Positions 9,631 through 18,305 of a stretch of DNA of 64,000 nt are shown here, piece by piece; within the stretch, counting starts at the first letter, position 1, and each line of letters begins with the position of its first letter. Where the stretch lies: positions 806,001-870,000 of the forward strand of contig NC_016026.1 of the NCBI RefSeq assembly GCF_000226315.1, read 5' to 3'. The position numbers and the translations under genes are program-made. The DNA comes from Micavibrio aeruginosavorus ARL-13 (GTDB lineage: Bacteria > Pseudomonadota > Alphaproteobacteria > Micavibrionales > Micavibrionaceae). The notes beneath the pieces are model-generated. The model saw nothing but the letters and a program-made list of their open reading frames with translations. It searched no databases and was not told the origin of the DNA.

Positions 9631-9700
9631 CGTCATACCGGCGAAGGCCGGTATCCATACAATCCATCCTATGGACCCCGGCCTTCGCCGGGGTGACGGG
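9631..9700. repeat. Composite palindromic intergenic repeat (GTCAT...GTGAC type)
   Basis: Two hairpins back to back: CGTCATACCGGCGAAGGCCG... and CCCCGGCCTTCGCCGGGGTG, bounded by CGTCAT and GTGACG. The same layout is found at five other intergenic sites in this window. It lies between the divergent amidohydrolase operon and serS. Confidence 0.75.
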
Positions 9701-9824
9701 TGGGGTGGTGGGGGTATTTTCGCGTATCCCATGCCCCCTTTACCATTCGGGGGCAAGTTATTATAAGTATTACAGATTTTATATTAAACCATGCCGCTTG
9801 CAAAAGCCTTAACCGGAGCCGGAT

Positions 9825-11132
9825 ATGCACGATCTTCGCGCCATCAGGGAAAACCCTGAAATCTTTGACAAAAACTGGGCCCGTCGTGGTCTGGCGCCGC
9901 AAACATCTGCCATTTTGGCCCTGGATGAACAGCGCCGCGCCCTGCAAACCCAGATGCAGGAGCTGCAAAACCGCCGTAACGTCGCCTCGAAAGAGATTGG
10001 CCAGATCAAAGCCAAGGGCGGCGATGCCAGTGCCCTGATGGATGAAGTGGCCGCGATTAAAGAAAAAGCCCCGGCGCTGGAAGCCGAAGAAGCCGCCTTG
10101 GCCGAAAAGCTGAATGGCATTCTGTCCAGCCTGCCCAACATCTTGGATGCCGAAGTTCCCGTCGGACCAGACGAAGACCACAACGTCGAAGTCCGCAAGG
10201 AAGGCACGCCGAAAACCCAAAGCGGTCCCGACCATGTTGCCATTGGCGAAGGTCTGGGCATGATGGATTTTGAAACGGCGGCCAAAATGTCGGGCGCGCG
10301 TTTCGTGTTGATGCATTCCGGTTTGGCCCAGATGGAACGGGCTTTGGCACAGTTCATGTTGGACACCCACACCCGCGAACATGGTTATACGGAAGTATCG
10401 CCGCCGTTGCTGGTGCGTGACAACGCCGTGTATGGCACCAACCAATTGCCGAAATTTTCCGAAGATCTGTTCCGCACGACCACGGATCACTGGCTGATCC
10501 CGACGGCGGAGGTCTCGCTGACCAACATGGCGGCGGACATGATTATGGATGCGGAATCCCTGCCGTTGCGCGTGACCGCCTTTACCCCATGCTTCCGGTC
10601 CGAAGCCGGCGCAGCGGGTAAAGACACCAAGGGCATGATCCGCCAGCACCAGTTTTATAAAGTGGAAATGGTCACCATCACCACGCCGGATCAATCGGCG
10701 GCGGAACATGAACGCATGACCAATTGCGCGGAAAATATCCTGCGCAAACTGGAATTGCCGTTCCGCACGATCATCCTGTGCGAAGGGGACACCGGGTTTG
10801 GCGCACGCCGTACCTATGACCTCGAAGTCTGGCTGCCGGGGCAGGGGAAATACCGTGAAATTTCCAGCTGTTCCAACTGTGGCGACTTCCAGGCCCGCCG
10901 GATGAAGGCCCGCATGCGCCGCCGTGGTGGTAAGGACGTCGAATTCGTCCATACCCTGAACGGGTCGGGTCTGGCCGTGGGCCGGGCGCTGATCGCCGTT
11001 TTGGAAAATTACTACGATCCGGCCGATGGTGGCGTGTTTGTTCCGACCGTTTTGAAACCCTATATGGGCGGTTTGGACAAGATTATGCCGCTGGACGCCA
11101 ACGCCCGCGTGTTACAGGCCGCGGCGGGGTAA
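9825..11132 (+). CDS. serS: Seryl-tRNA synthetase
   Basis: Charges tRNA-Ser with serine in the cytoplasm. At 435 residues it has the usual length. An N-terminal helical hairpin (about 25-105, rich in Glu, Lys and Ala) forms the tRNA-binding coiled-coil arm. The class II core follows: TAEVSLTN, motif 2 with [16 protein letters not shown] and [11 protein letters not shown], the [12 protein letters not shown] segment and motif 3 [17 protein letters not shown]. The ATG begins [18 protein letters not shown], a typical SerS N-terminus, and AACCGGAG precedes it. A hairpin with a T-run follows the stop. Confidence 0.97.
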   Translation: MHDLRAIRENPEIFDKNWARRGLAPQTSAILALDEQRRALQTQMQELQNRRNVASKEIGQIKAKGGDASALMDEVAAIKEKAPALEAEEAALAEKLNGILSSLPNILDAEVPVGPDEDHNVEVRKEGTPKTQSGPDHVAIGEGLGMMDFETAAKMSGARFVLMHSGLAQMERALAQFMLDTHTREHGYTEVSPPLLVRDNAVYGTNQLPKFSEDLFRTTTDHWLIPTAEVSLTNMAADMIMDAESLPLRVTAFTPCFRSEAGAAGKDTKGMIRQHQFYKVEMVTITTPDQSAAEHERMTNCAENILRKLELPFRTIILCEGDTGFGARRTYDLEVWLPGQGKYREISSCSNCGDFQARRMKARMRRRGGKDVEFVHTLNGSGLAVGRALIAVLENYYDPADGGVFVPTVLKPYMGGLDKIMPLDANARVLQAAAG

Positions 11133-11160
11133 GATTACCCATTCAGTATTAGGAGAGGCA

Positions 11161-11260
11161 GCCCCTCTCTCCAACCCCTCTCCCATAGGGAGAGGGGCTT
11201 TTTATTTGGGGTTTGGCCGTGTTCCCCTCTCCCCATGGGAGAGGGGTTAGGGGAGAGGGC
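11161..11260. repeat. Inverted pair of CCCCTCTCCC palindromes; first one is a likely serS terminator
   Basis: Two copies of the same element face each other with about 22 bases between them. In the first, CCCCTCTCCC-ATA-GGGAGAGGGG (11175-11197) is followed by CTTTTT, so it has the form of a rho-independent terminator for serS. The second, CCCCTCTCCCCATGGGAGAG, is its inverted partner and lies 62 bases before the pcm start. The core matches the repeat in front of lipB. A mobile hairpin appears to have been taken over as a terminator (inference). Confidence 0.75.
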
Positions 11261-11332
11261 GGGACCTGCTGGAAAAAAGCCGGATATTCCCCGTTGTCCC
11301 CCGGCCCATGTGTGTTTAGAATCGCCGGTGTT

Positions 11333-12025
11333 ATGAACACACCCACACCCGCCCCAAAGATCATCCGCCTGATTATGGCCCTGCGCAGTGCAGGCATCAC
11401 CGACACGGCCGTCCTCAGCGCCATGGAGCGGATTCCGCGCGAGATTTTTATCCCGCGCGCGATGCAGGATCAGGCGTATGAGGATATTGCCCTGCCCATC
11501 GGACGCGGCCAGACGATCAGCCAGCCTTTCATCGTCGCCTATATGACCCAGGCGCTGGAGCTGAACGACCGGATGAAGGTGTTGGAAATTGGCACCGGGT
11601 CGGGGTATCAGGCGTGCATTCTCTCCAAACTTGTTCGCAGGGTTTATACGATTGAACGGCATAAACCTTTGTTGGAACATGCCGAAAAGATTTTTGAGCA
11701 GTTGAAAATCCGCAATATCACGGCGATTGCCGGGGATGGGATGAAGGGCTGGCCGCAACAGGCCCCGTTCGACCGCATCATCGTCACCGCCGCCGCGCAG
11801 GATTCTCCGCCGCAAGCGTTACTGGAACAACTCTCCATCGGCGGCATCATGATCGTGCCCGTGGGGCGCACGGGTCATCAGGTTTTAAAACGGTACAAGC
11901 GCGAAGGCGATGATACCTATGCGGTCAAGGATTTGTTGCCGGTACGGTTTGTGCCGCTTCTGCCTGATCTGGCCCGGTATAGCGAAAATGCCGACGACCC
12001 GGTTGAAAACGATGACGGCGCGTAA
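11333..12025 (+). CDS. pcm: Protein-L-isoaspartate O-methyltransferase
   Basis: Repairs isoaspartyl residues in damaged proteins using S-adenosylmethionine. The 230-residue frame shows IPREIFIP, the Pcm-specific GQTISQPFIVAYMTQAL (59-75), SAM motif I VLEIGTGSGYQACIL (83-97) and the later motif PFDRIIVTAAAQDSPP. The ATG chosen gives a standard N-terminus; the frame is open upstream through the repeat region and there is no clear ribosome-binding site, so the start is only fairly sure. The 3' end overlaps the LytM lipoprotein gene by 14 bases. The pcm-nlpD order is common in proteobacteria; surE, often in front, is absent here. Confidence 0.93.
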   Translation: MNTPTPAPKIIRLIMALRSAGITDTAVLSAMERIPREIFIPRAMQDQAYEDIALPIGRGQTISQPFIVAYMTQALELNDRMKVLEIGTGSGYQACILSKLVRRVYTIERHKPLLEHAEKIFEQLKIRNITAIAGDGMKGWPQQAPFDRIIVTAAAQDSPPQALLEQLSIGGIMIVPVGRTGHQVLKRYKREGDDTYAVKDLLPVRFVPLLPDLARYSENADDPVENDDGA

Positions 12026-13085
12026 ATGGTTTTGCATTGTTGCCGGATTGTTGATGGTGTCGGGATGTGGTTCGGCACCGTACGATGTTCACACCTATAA
12101 ATTCGGCCAGCATGGCGGCGCGGGCAGTTCCGGCGCGCATGTCGTCGCTGCCGGGGACAGTGTCTATGCGCTGGCCGAACGTTATCGGTTGGATATGCGC
12201 GATATTATCACCGTCAATAATTTGAATGCCCCCTATACGTTGGAACCGGGACAGCATTTGCTGCTGCCGCCGCCGCGCGAATATAAGGTGCGCGCTGGGG
12301 ACAGTCTTTATACCGTGTCGCGTTTGTTCGGGGTCAGCGTGACCGATATTGCGCGGCTGAACAATCTGCGCACACCCTATACCGTTGTGGCGGGATCGAC
12401 ATTACGCATTCCCGTAACGGCGGTAGAGGAAACCGTGACGCGTCAGCATGTGGCCATGAAGGGCGCGGCCAGTACCGATGTGATTGAACGGGAAACATTG
12501 GCCCCGGTTAATCGGCCGTCACGCCCGGGGGCCGTAACGGCAGAAGTATTGCCTGCGCCATCGCCTGTTCCATCGTCTGGCCCATCGGCGGGAGCGTCGC
12601 CATCGTCGGCGTCTATCCCCGCGCCAGATGTTCGCCCGGCGAACCAGGCGTCACCAAAACTGGCCGCAAAAATTCCTGAAACGGTTCCGCCGCGCGCCTC
12701 GTCCAAATTCCTCCGCCCGGTGGAGGGGAATGTGATTTCGTCCTATGGCGCGAAGGCGGGCGGCCTGCATAATGATGGCATCAACATCAAGGCGGCAAAA
12801 GGGACACCCGTAAAAGCCGCCGAAAACGGCGTGGTTGTGTATGCCAGCAATGAGATGAAAGGCTATGGCAACATGGTCCTGATCCGCCACGCGGACCGGT
12901 GGATGACGGCGTATTCCCATATGGATTCCATCAGCATCAAACGCGGCGACACGGTCAAACGCGGGCAGGCCATTGGCACGGTGGGAATGACGGGGTCCGT
13001 GGATACCCCGCAACTGCATTTCGAAATTCGCCGCGGGGTTCAGGCACTGAACCCGGAAGCCTATCTGGATGGGCGGAAATCGTAA
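12012..13085 (+). CDS. LysM/M23 lipoprotein with degenerate active site (NlpD/DipM-like)
   Basis: Predicted lipoprotein of 357 residues involved in peptidoglycan remodelling at division. The signal peptide ends in the lipobox VSGC (Cys19). Two LysM repeats follow (about 43-86 and 90-134), then a Pro/Ala/Ser linker (about 165-230) and a C-terminal M23/LytM domain. Zinc ligands are largely missing: the HxGxD motif reads N254-D-G-I-N258, and the final HLH reads Q334-L-H336; only H303 and H336 remain. NlpD- and DipM-type factors with such sites activate amidases rather than cut peptidoglycan themselves. It overlaps pcm by 14 bases and the next gene by one base (TAATG), so the three are probably one operon. 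Confidence 0.9.
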   Translation: MTARKWFCIVAGLLMVSGCGSAPYDVHTYKFGQHGGAGSSGAHVVAAGDSVYALAERYRLDMRDIITVNNLNAPYTLEPGQHLLLPPPREYKVRAGDSLYTVSRLFGVSVTDIARLNNLRTPYTVVAGSTLRIPVTAVEETVTRQHVAMKGAASTDVIERETLAPVNRPSRPGAVTAEVLPAPSPVPSSGPSAGASPSSASIPAPDVRPANQASPKLAAKIPETVPPRASSKFLRPVEGNVISSYGAKAGGLHNDGINIKAAKGTPVKAAENGVVVYASNEMKGYGNMVLIRHADRWMTAYSHMDSISIKRGDTVKRGQAIGTVGMTGSVDTPQLHFEIRRGVQALNPEAYLDGRKS

Positions 13086-14140
13086 TGGGTGGTGTGATCG
13101 GCCTGATGGCGGCGGTCCAGCAAGTCGGATGGCTGGTTGCGGGTTTGTTTTTCTGGTTCATCGCGTGTGTGATGATCCTCAGCCATGTCCATGATCGTCG
13201 GACCAAAACCACATATACCGGGCAGATTGCCGCTTTGCGTGTGCGTGGTGACGCGGCGAAGGGCAAGGCCGTTTATTATCCGATTGTGTCCTATACCAAC
13301 GACGTTGGTGTGGTGGTTGAGGCAGAAACGCGCCACGGGTCATCGGGGTTGTCCGGAAAGTTGCCGGGGCGGGTTGTGCGCGTGATGCCGGATGTGCACG
13401 AACCGCGCGTGGCAACCATTCGCGATGGGTCCGGGATTGTCCTGACTCTGGTTTTGTGGGGTATGGGGGCCTTGCCGATTGCGATTGGTGTTTTGCAATA
13501 TCCTGTAACGCCCTACACAATTTTTATCTTCGTTATCTTTGGTGCGTGGGTTGCGTGGAGAATTGCCCGCATGATCCGTCCGCGTCATGAATGGCAAAGC
13601 CGCGAAGAATTTCGTAAACGCAAGGCCGCAGAACTGTTGGCTAAACGCGCACAATGTCCGCGGATCAATCGCGATGAGGCCTTGGCACAATTAAAAACCA
13701 TGGATGATCTGGCGCTCCGTTTTTTGCCGCTGAGCGTTTTGGTGGCTTTTGTTTTCATGGGCGTTGCCGGGTGGGTGGCGTATGACACAGGCACAATATT
13801 GCATAACCGCGCTTATGCCGAAGGGCGCGTTGTTGCCCTTGATCGGCCATCGGGGTCCGATGCTTATTATCCGGTGATTGAATATCGCACCCACGATGAT
13901 GAATGGGTGCGTTTTACCGACAAGGCGGGCAGCAATGCGCCCAGCGTATCGGTCGGGCAGGGCGTTGATGTCATTTACGATGCGCGCAACCCGGATCGTG
14001 CGATGATCGAGGCGGGCGTGTCGGCGGTCTGGATCGTTGTGCTGGCCTCTGGTTTGGTCGGGTTGGCGGTGCTGGTGGCGGCGATCCGAACCGTTTTGGG
14101 GGTTGCGGGGCACCGTCGTCGGGGATATGTATCGATCTAA
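13085..14140 (+). CDS. DUF3592-type membrane protein with two repeated domains
   Basis: 351 residues. Four hydrophobic helices appear in two pairs (about 7-33 and 117-160; 218-240 and 318-340). Each half carries a similar extracytoplasmic-looking segment: GQIAALRVRG then YYPIVSYTND, and GRVVALDRPSG then YYPVIEYRTHD. Both segments continue into a V.VMPDVHEPRVA or VDVIYDARNPDRAMI ending. This G.V..Y.P.V.Y pattern is the DUF3592 signature, so the protein looks like an internal duplication. Its ATG shares one base with the stop of the LytM gene. Function is unknown, though the coupling suggests a cell-envelope role. Confidence 0.8.
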   Translation: MGGVIGLMAAVQQVGWLVAGLFFWFIACVMILSHVHDRRTKTTYTGQIAALRVRGDAAKGKAVYYPIVSYTNDVGVVVEAETRHGSSGLSGKLPGRVVRVMPDVHEPRVATIRDGSGIVLTLVLWGMGALPIAIGVLQYPVTPYTIFIFVIFGAWVAWRIARMIRPRHEWQSREEFRKRKAAELLAKRAQCPRINRDEALAQLKTMDDLALRFLPLSVLVAFVFMGVAGWVAYDTGTILHNRAYAEGRVVALDRPSGSDAYYPVIEYRTHDDEWVRFTDKAGSNAPSVSVGQGVDVIYDARNPDRAMIEAGVSAVWIVVLASGLVGLAVLVAAIRTVLGVAGHRRRGYVSI

Positions 14141-14188
14141 CATATTGATTTAAATAAGATTTGTCCTTTTTATTGGGGCGTAAAATTC

Positions 14189-14217
14189 TTGCAATATTTC
14201 ATAATGTTGCGCTACTG
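14189..14217 (+). promoter_or_regulatory. Predicted promoter of paralog A
   Basis: TTGCAA, 17-base spacer, CTACTG. About 40 bases around it (TTCTTGCAATATT.CATAAT... ) match the region in front of paralog B. Right behind it, CGCCCT-GAC-AGGGCG (14221-14235) can form a small hairpin near the expected transcript start. Confidence 0.55.
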
Positions 14218-14241
14218 TGCCGCCCTGACAGGGCGAGATCC

Positions 14242-15558
14242 ATGAAATTTTTGGGCATTAGTTTCGGGTTTAACAAGGGCAGCGGTGGGGCACAAACCAC
14301 GGCGGCTTTGCCCGCGCCTGCAGAATGTTCGGCATCTGGTGTTGCGGCATCGTTTCAACGCGCCGTCTATGGCGTGACATGCCGCACATTGTCGTACCCG
14401 GCGGTTGTTGCAGGGGATGCGGTTTATTATCGCGCGTTGGCCACCACGACGACATTGGATCAATGGTGCATTCAAAAAATTACCGAACGCGCGGTTCAGT
14501 TGGAATCGAATAAAGCCCCGGTGGCCACCCCCAACAGAAAAATTGATGTTGTAAAAGAGGGGTTGGGTTTTTTTGATGCGCTGACCTATCTGGCCCGTGT
14601 GGAACAGGCATCGAAGATTGATCCCATCGGCCCCACGCGCGAAGAACTGGGCATGGATCATTACGAGGCCTTTGGCCTTTTGCACGATATCATTCCGGAT
14701 GTGAACGGCATGCCTCAACCGACAATTGGTGGGCATCCTGCGGTGGCTGGGGTTTACGCGGATACGGCAACGGCGGCATTGTATGATGCGCGCGGGCAAT
14801 TGGAATTAAAATCCATGCTGGCCCCAAAGGCACAAATGGATGCGCGTGGGAATGTCCTGAACCTTGGTGAAAAATTGCGCAATTTTATGGTTCAGTCGCG
14901 CAAGGAAGATGATTTAAAACGTGCGGCGCAAATTATGACGTTGTGGGTTGATCTATGTGCGGAGATTTGGAACAGGGACGATCTGTGTATCTCTGATCAA
15001 GGCTATCCGTCTTATGACAGTGAACCGTACAATGATCTTGCTCAATCATCATTGAATTACCGTTACGGTGTTGACATTCAATGTTACCGTTTTGACAGCG
15101 CGTATGATTATCGTGCCAGCAGTGTGTTTTCCCGCTGTGAAAAAATCTTAAGCGGAATCACCACATTCAGCGCGGAAGAAAAAGCAACGGTTCATTCCTA
15201 TCTGCGGGAAGTGGCCTATATCGCTATGGTCCAAGACGCGGCCTATGTGTTGCGTGAGGCTAAAAATACGTCGGATGAAGCGGCCAAGGCATCAAAAACA
15301 ATTTCCAGTATCCAGGATTCCGCCGCGCGGTTGCAGAGCGAGGCCAATGGCAAAGCGTATTATAAGGACGCCGTTGCAGATGAATATCAACGTCGCTTTA
15401 TGGCTGATGTTGAAAGCTGGACCATGTTAAAGGCCATGCCGGATCACATCGTGTCCGCGGCCAGGGCCATGCAACGTATGGCCGGAGAGGCGGCGCAAAT
15501 GCGCCACCAGGTTCTGGTGGAGGCGAAAGCCGCCCAGAGCAAAAACAGGCTCGGTTAG
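14242..15558 (+). CDS. Hypothetical protein, paralog A of a three-gene family
   Basis: 438 residues, no signal peptide or membrane helix, family not recognised. Residues about 38-164 form a domain shared with the next two genes: YGVTCRTLSYP, YYRALATTTTLDQW, PVATPNRKIDVVKE, FFDALTYLARVE, DPIG, LGMDHYEAF and GMPQPTIGG. The C-terminal 270 residues are mostly helical and carry a possible coiled coil (SSIQDSAARLQSEANGKAYY). Its ATG sits in GGGCGAGATCC-ATG, matched at the start of paralog B. It has its own promoter, duplicated in front of B. I see no nuclease, ATPase or transferase motif. Confidence 0.75.
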   Translation: MKFLGISFGFNKGSGGAQTTAALPAPAECSASGVAASFQRAVYGVTCRTLSYPAVVAGDAVYYRALATTTTLDQWCIQKITERAVQLESNKAPVATPNRKIDVVKEGLGFFDALTYLARVEQASKIDPIGPTREELGMDHYEAFGLLHDIIPDVNGMPQPTIGGHPAVAGVYADTATAALYDARGQLELKSMLAPKAQMDARGNVLNLGEKLRNFMVQSRKEDDLKRAAQIMTLWVDLCAEIWNRDDLCISDQGYPSYDSEPYNDLAQSSLNYRYGVDIQCYRFDSAYDYRASSVFSRCEKILSGITTFSAEEKATVHSYLREVAYIAMVQDAAYVLREAKNTSDEAAKASKTISSIQDSAARLQSEANGKAYYKDAVADEYQRRFMADVESWTMLKAMPDHIVSAARAMQRMAGEAAQMRHQVLVEAKAAQSKNRLG

Positions 15559-15623
15559 GCATGGGGTGAATTTATCCCACTGATATTTAATGGTTTTTGT
15601 TGTTTTTCTTACCCATAATTTTC

Positions 15624-15652
15624 TTGCAATATTCCATAATATAACGCTATCC
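15624..15652 (+). promoter_or_regulatory. Predicted promoter of paralogs B and C
   Basis: TTGCAA, 17-base spacer, CTATCC, with flanking bases matching the promoter of paralog A. It is followed by a possible hairpin, CCCCATT-ctgaaat-AATGGGG. Duplication of the promoter together with the gene is the simplest reading. Confidence 0.57.
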
Positions 15653-15705
15653 TGCCCCATTCTGAAATAATGGGGGCAAGCCCCTATGCCGAAGGGCTGA
15701 GCGCG

Positions 15706-16911
15706 ATGAAATGGTTGTTGAAAGATAAGGGTGCAGCGGACCGTGATGAGCGATCATTGCGCGACCAGCTGTTGGATAATTTCCGCCGCGCCAAATATGG
15801 CACGACATGTCGCACCTTGGCATTCCCAACCCAGATGGATGGCGAAAGCGAATATTACCGCGCCACGGCCACCACGCCGTTTTTGGATCAATGGATGGTG
15901 CAACGTGTTGTTGACCGTGCGGTGTTGTTGGAAGAATCAAATTTGCCCGTGGCCACCGACAACATCAAGCCGATCATCGTCAAAGAAAAGATCAATTTCT
16001 TTGATGCGATTGAGTATCTGGCCCGGTTCGAAGTAACCAGCTTCAGCGATCCCGTGGGGCAGGACCGCGATGCACTGGGCGCGGAACATTATGAAACGTT
16101 TGCCATGCGGCACGAAATTTTGTTCGACGCATCCGGCATGCCCCAGCCGACCATCAATGGCCAGATCGTAACCGACAATGCCTATGCCAAGCAGATGTTG
16201 GAAAAATTCAATGAGGTTCAGAGCCAAAAACTGAGCCTTTCTGATCAAGGCAGTGTGTGGCTGTGCGAGCAATTTAAGCAAAAAAGCAAGCTGGACCCGC
16301 TGGTTGAAAATTACCTGCGTAATAACAAAATTATGCTGGATGGGAGCGCCCTCATTCAAATTGTAAAGCCCGTGACGGACTTGTTTGATCATATGTGGCG
16401 TAATAAATCGCCCCATGTCTGGACCGATCCGGAGTGCCGGGATAAGCCACTTCTGCGCCTGGCACAACGTTTTGAAGGTCGGGTTGAACGCGAATATATG
16501 GCAGATCGAACCAAGGCTTTGTTCAGTCTAGTGCGACGGGATGCAAAATCGCCAATCTTTTCTGGTGCCGCAAAAGATTTGATTGAAACATTTCTGGATG
16601 AACTTGAATCCATCGCCCTGACACAGGAAGCGGTCTATCTGACGCATACGACGGGATTGCGCGATAACGAAAAAAATAACTGGATTTTGAAGTCTATTCG
16701 TAATCGTTACCTGGAATTACAGGGGGGTGGCCTGACGGCGCGATTTAATCCGTATTCTGCTGTACGTAAAGAATTTGACGATATTGTCCGCAATGCCATT
16801 TTTTTAGACCATGTTCCGCCGCATATTACCAAAATTGTGCGCGGCCTTGAAAATGGGCGTGCAACGGCGATGGAGGTTATAAAAAGCATCATGAGAAAGA
16901 CTATCAATTGA
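15706..16911 (+). CDS. Hypothetical protein, paralog B of a three-gene family
   Basis: 401 residues from the ATG that matches the start of paralog A (MKWLLK versus MKFLGI); an ATG 36 bases upstream is also in frame. The shared N-terminal domain spans about 25-152: YGTTCRTLAFP, YYRATATTPFLDQW, PVATDNIKPIIVKE, FFDAIEYLARFE, DPVGQDRDALGAEHYETF and GMPQPTINGQ. The C-terminal half is helical but differs from A. No membrane helix, signal peptide or catalytic motif is evident. The stop overlaps the TTG start of paralog C by four bases, so B and C are probably co-translated. Confidence 0.75.
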   Translation: MKWLLKDKGAADRDERSLRDQLLDNFRRAKYGTTCRTLAFPTQMDGESEYYRATATTPFLDQWMVQRVVDRAVLLEESNLPVATDNIKPIIVKEKINFFDAIEYLARFEVTSFSDPVGQDRDALGAEHYETFAMRHEILFDASGMPQPTINGQIVTDNAYAKQMLEKFNEVQSQKLSLSDQGSVWLCEQFKQKSKLDPLVENYLRNNKIMLDGSALIQIVKPVTDLFDHMWRNKSPHVWTDPECRDKPLLRLAQRFEGRVEREYMADRTKALFSLVRRDAKSPIFSGAAKDLIETFLDELESIALTQEAVYLTHTTGLRDNEKNNWILKSIRNRYLELQGGGLTARFNPYSAVRKEFDDIVRNAIFLDHVPPHITKIVRGLENGRATAMEVIKSIMRKTIN

Positions 16912-18233
16912 AAACGGGTTTTTTGAAAATTTGGGGGTGGCCGTGGGCATCTGCTCCGCAGGAAGAGCGGGCATTATTGCCCGCGCCGGTGCAAGAGGAG
17001 TTGTCCGAATCCTTTTCAAAGGCTGCGTTCGGTCGTAAATTCCGGACCTGTGAATATACCAACGTCCATTTGCCCGAAGGCAATAGCCAGTATTTAAAAG
17101 TCGTTGCTCTGGCTGCCGATCAATGGAATGTGGTTAAGGTGTCCCAAATGGGGGATGATTACACCACCGTTTCTGTTTTGGAAAACGTTCCGTTTGGCAA
17201 GGCTGCGCAATATTTGCTGGAATATGAATCTACTGCGCTAGATATGAATTTGCTGCCCTGTGGTGCAGATAAAAACGATCTGGGGTTTGACCATGTCGAA
17301 AATTTCTGTCTGCGCGAGGGGTTCGTGCCGGATCGTAACGGGCGTTTGCATGAACCGGTTGCGGGTGAAATTGTCACATCCGGCAATTTTGATCCAAAAA
17401 ATGTGAAAAAATACGAAGATTTATACGCGCAAATTCAAAGCAAGAATTTGGTTCTGACGAATGTTTGGAATTCGCAATCCATAACCGATCTATTCGCCCA
17501 TTATAAAGACGGCCCGCAATGGAGCGACGTGCGTCAAGATATTACTCATATGCACCGTTTGAAAGAGATCTATTTCGCGGTGCGTTGTGCGGTTTTGATT
17601 GAACAATGTGTCCTGGATATTCAAAACGGATCAAAAAAATACAATGATGATCCGGTGAATAAGATCACAGGTCTTTTGGTGTTTGATGGATATTGGATCA
17701 ATGATGAAGATATTCGCAATATGGCCGCAGCCGTGGTGGAAGATCGTAACTATACCATCGCGGATCATATTATTAAACGATCGATAGATATCATCGGAAA
17801 TCCTGTCGACGAATTGGCCGATATTAAGGCCGAAGCCATTCGTTTCCTGCGAGATCTACGCATTTTTGAATGTGTGCGGGAAAGCAAAGATTTATTGTCA
17901 AACGGTGCCGTTTCCATGGGGGCGTATGAGAAAGAAAAAATTGATGAATGGATGTGTAGCGTGGTCACGATGGCAAAAAACAATGGCTATTCCGATGCGC
18001 AGGTCGACGATATTCGATCGGCTATGTGTAACGCCACACCTGTAAAAGAATTACCCCATGGGATCATAGACTTCATGAGTGGGCTTGAGAAAGCTTATCG
18101 TTCCGTTGCCATGGCGATTGACCAAAAAATTGGAAATGATCATGCGGTGGTTGGTGAATACAAGCGATTGCCACAATCATCTACCATCCACGTCACGCGC
18201 AAAAATGGCAGCAGTTCCGGGTGGGAATGGTAA
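16908..18233 (+). CDS. Hypothetical protein, paralog C of a three-gene family
   Basis: 441 residues beginning at a TTG inside the stop overlap with paralog B. It is the most diverged member: FSKAAFGRKFRTCEY, QYLKVVALAADQW, FGKAAQYLLEYES, DLGFDHVENFCLREGFVPDRNGR and HEPVAGE line up with the A/B domain over residues 36-155. The C-terminal 280 residues are helical and match neither A nor B by eye. Base composition is more AT-rich than in flanking housekeeping genes (about 40% GC in two 60-base samples), which hints at separate origin or relaxed constraint. Function unknown. Confidence 0.72.
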   Translation: MKTGFLKIWGWPWASAPQEERALLPAPVQEELSESFSKAAFGRKFRTCEYTNVHLPEGNSQYLKVVALAADQWNVVKVSQMGDDYTTVSVLENVPFGKAAQYLLEYESTALDMNLLPCGADKNDLGFDHVENFCLREGFVPDRNGRLHEPVAGEIVTSGNFDPKNVKKYEDLYAQIQSKNLVLTNVWNSQSITDLFAHYKDGPQWSDVRQDITHMHRLKEIYFAVRCAVLIEQCVLDIQNGSKKYNDDPVNKITGLLVFDGYWINDEDIRNMAAAVVEDRNYTIADHIIKRSIDIIGNPVDELADIKAEAIRFLRDLRIFECVRESKDLLSNGAVSMGAYEKEKIDEWMCSVVTMAKNNGYSDAQVDDIRSAMCNATPVKELPHGIIDFMSGLEKAYRSVAMAIDQKIGNDHAVVGEYKRLPQSSTIHVTRKNGSSSGWEW

Positions 18234-18254
18234 GTAGGCGGCATGCAGAGATAG

Positions 18255-18289
18255 AAAAACGGCGATCCATTAACAGGATCGCCGTTTTT
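18255..18289. terminator. Bidirectional rho-independent terminator
   Basis: AAAAACGGCGATCC, a seven-base loop and GGATCGCCGTTTTT form a perfect 14-base stem with A and T runs on either side. It sits between the convergent ends of paralog C and the minus-strand Ala-rich gene and can serve both. Confidence 0.9.
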
Positions 18290-18305
18290 GTTTGTGCGGA
18301 TTCAG

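Noticed and set aside
9669-10952. Long minus-strand frame of 427 codons opposite serS
   Set aside because: Same signs of an antisense shadow; serS accounts fully for the coding signal.
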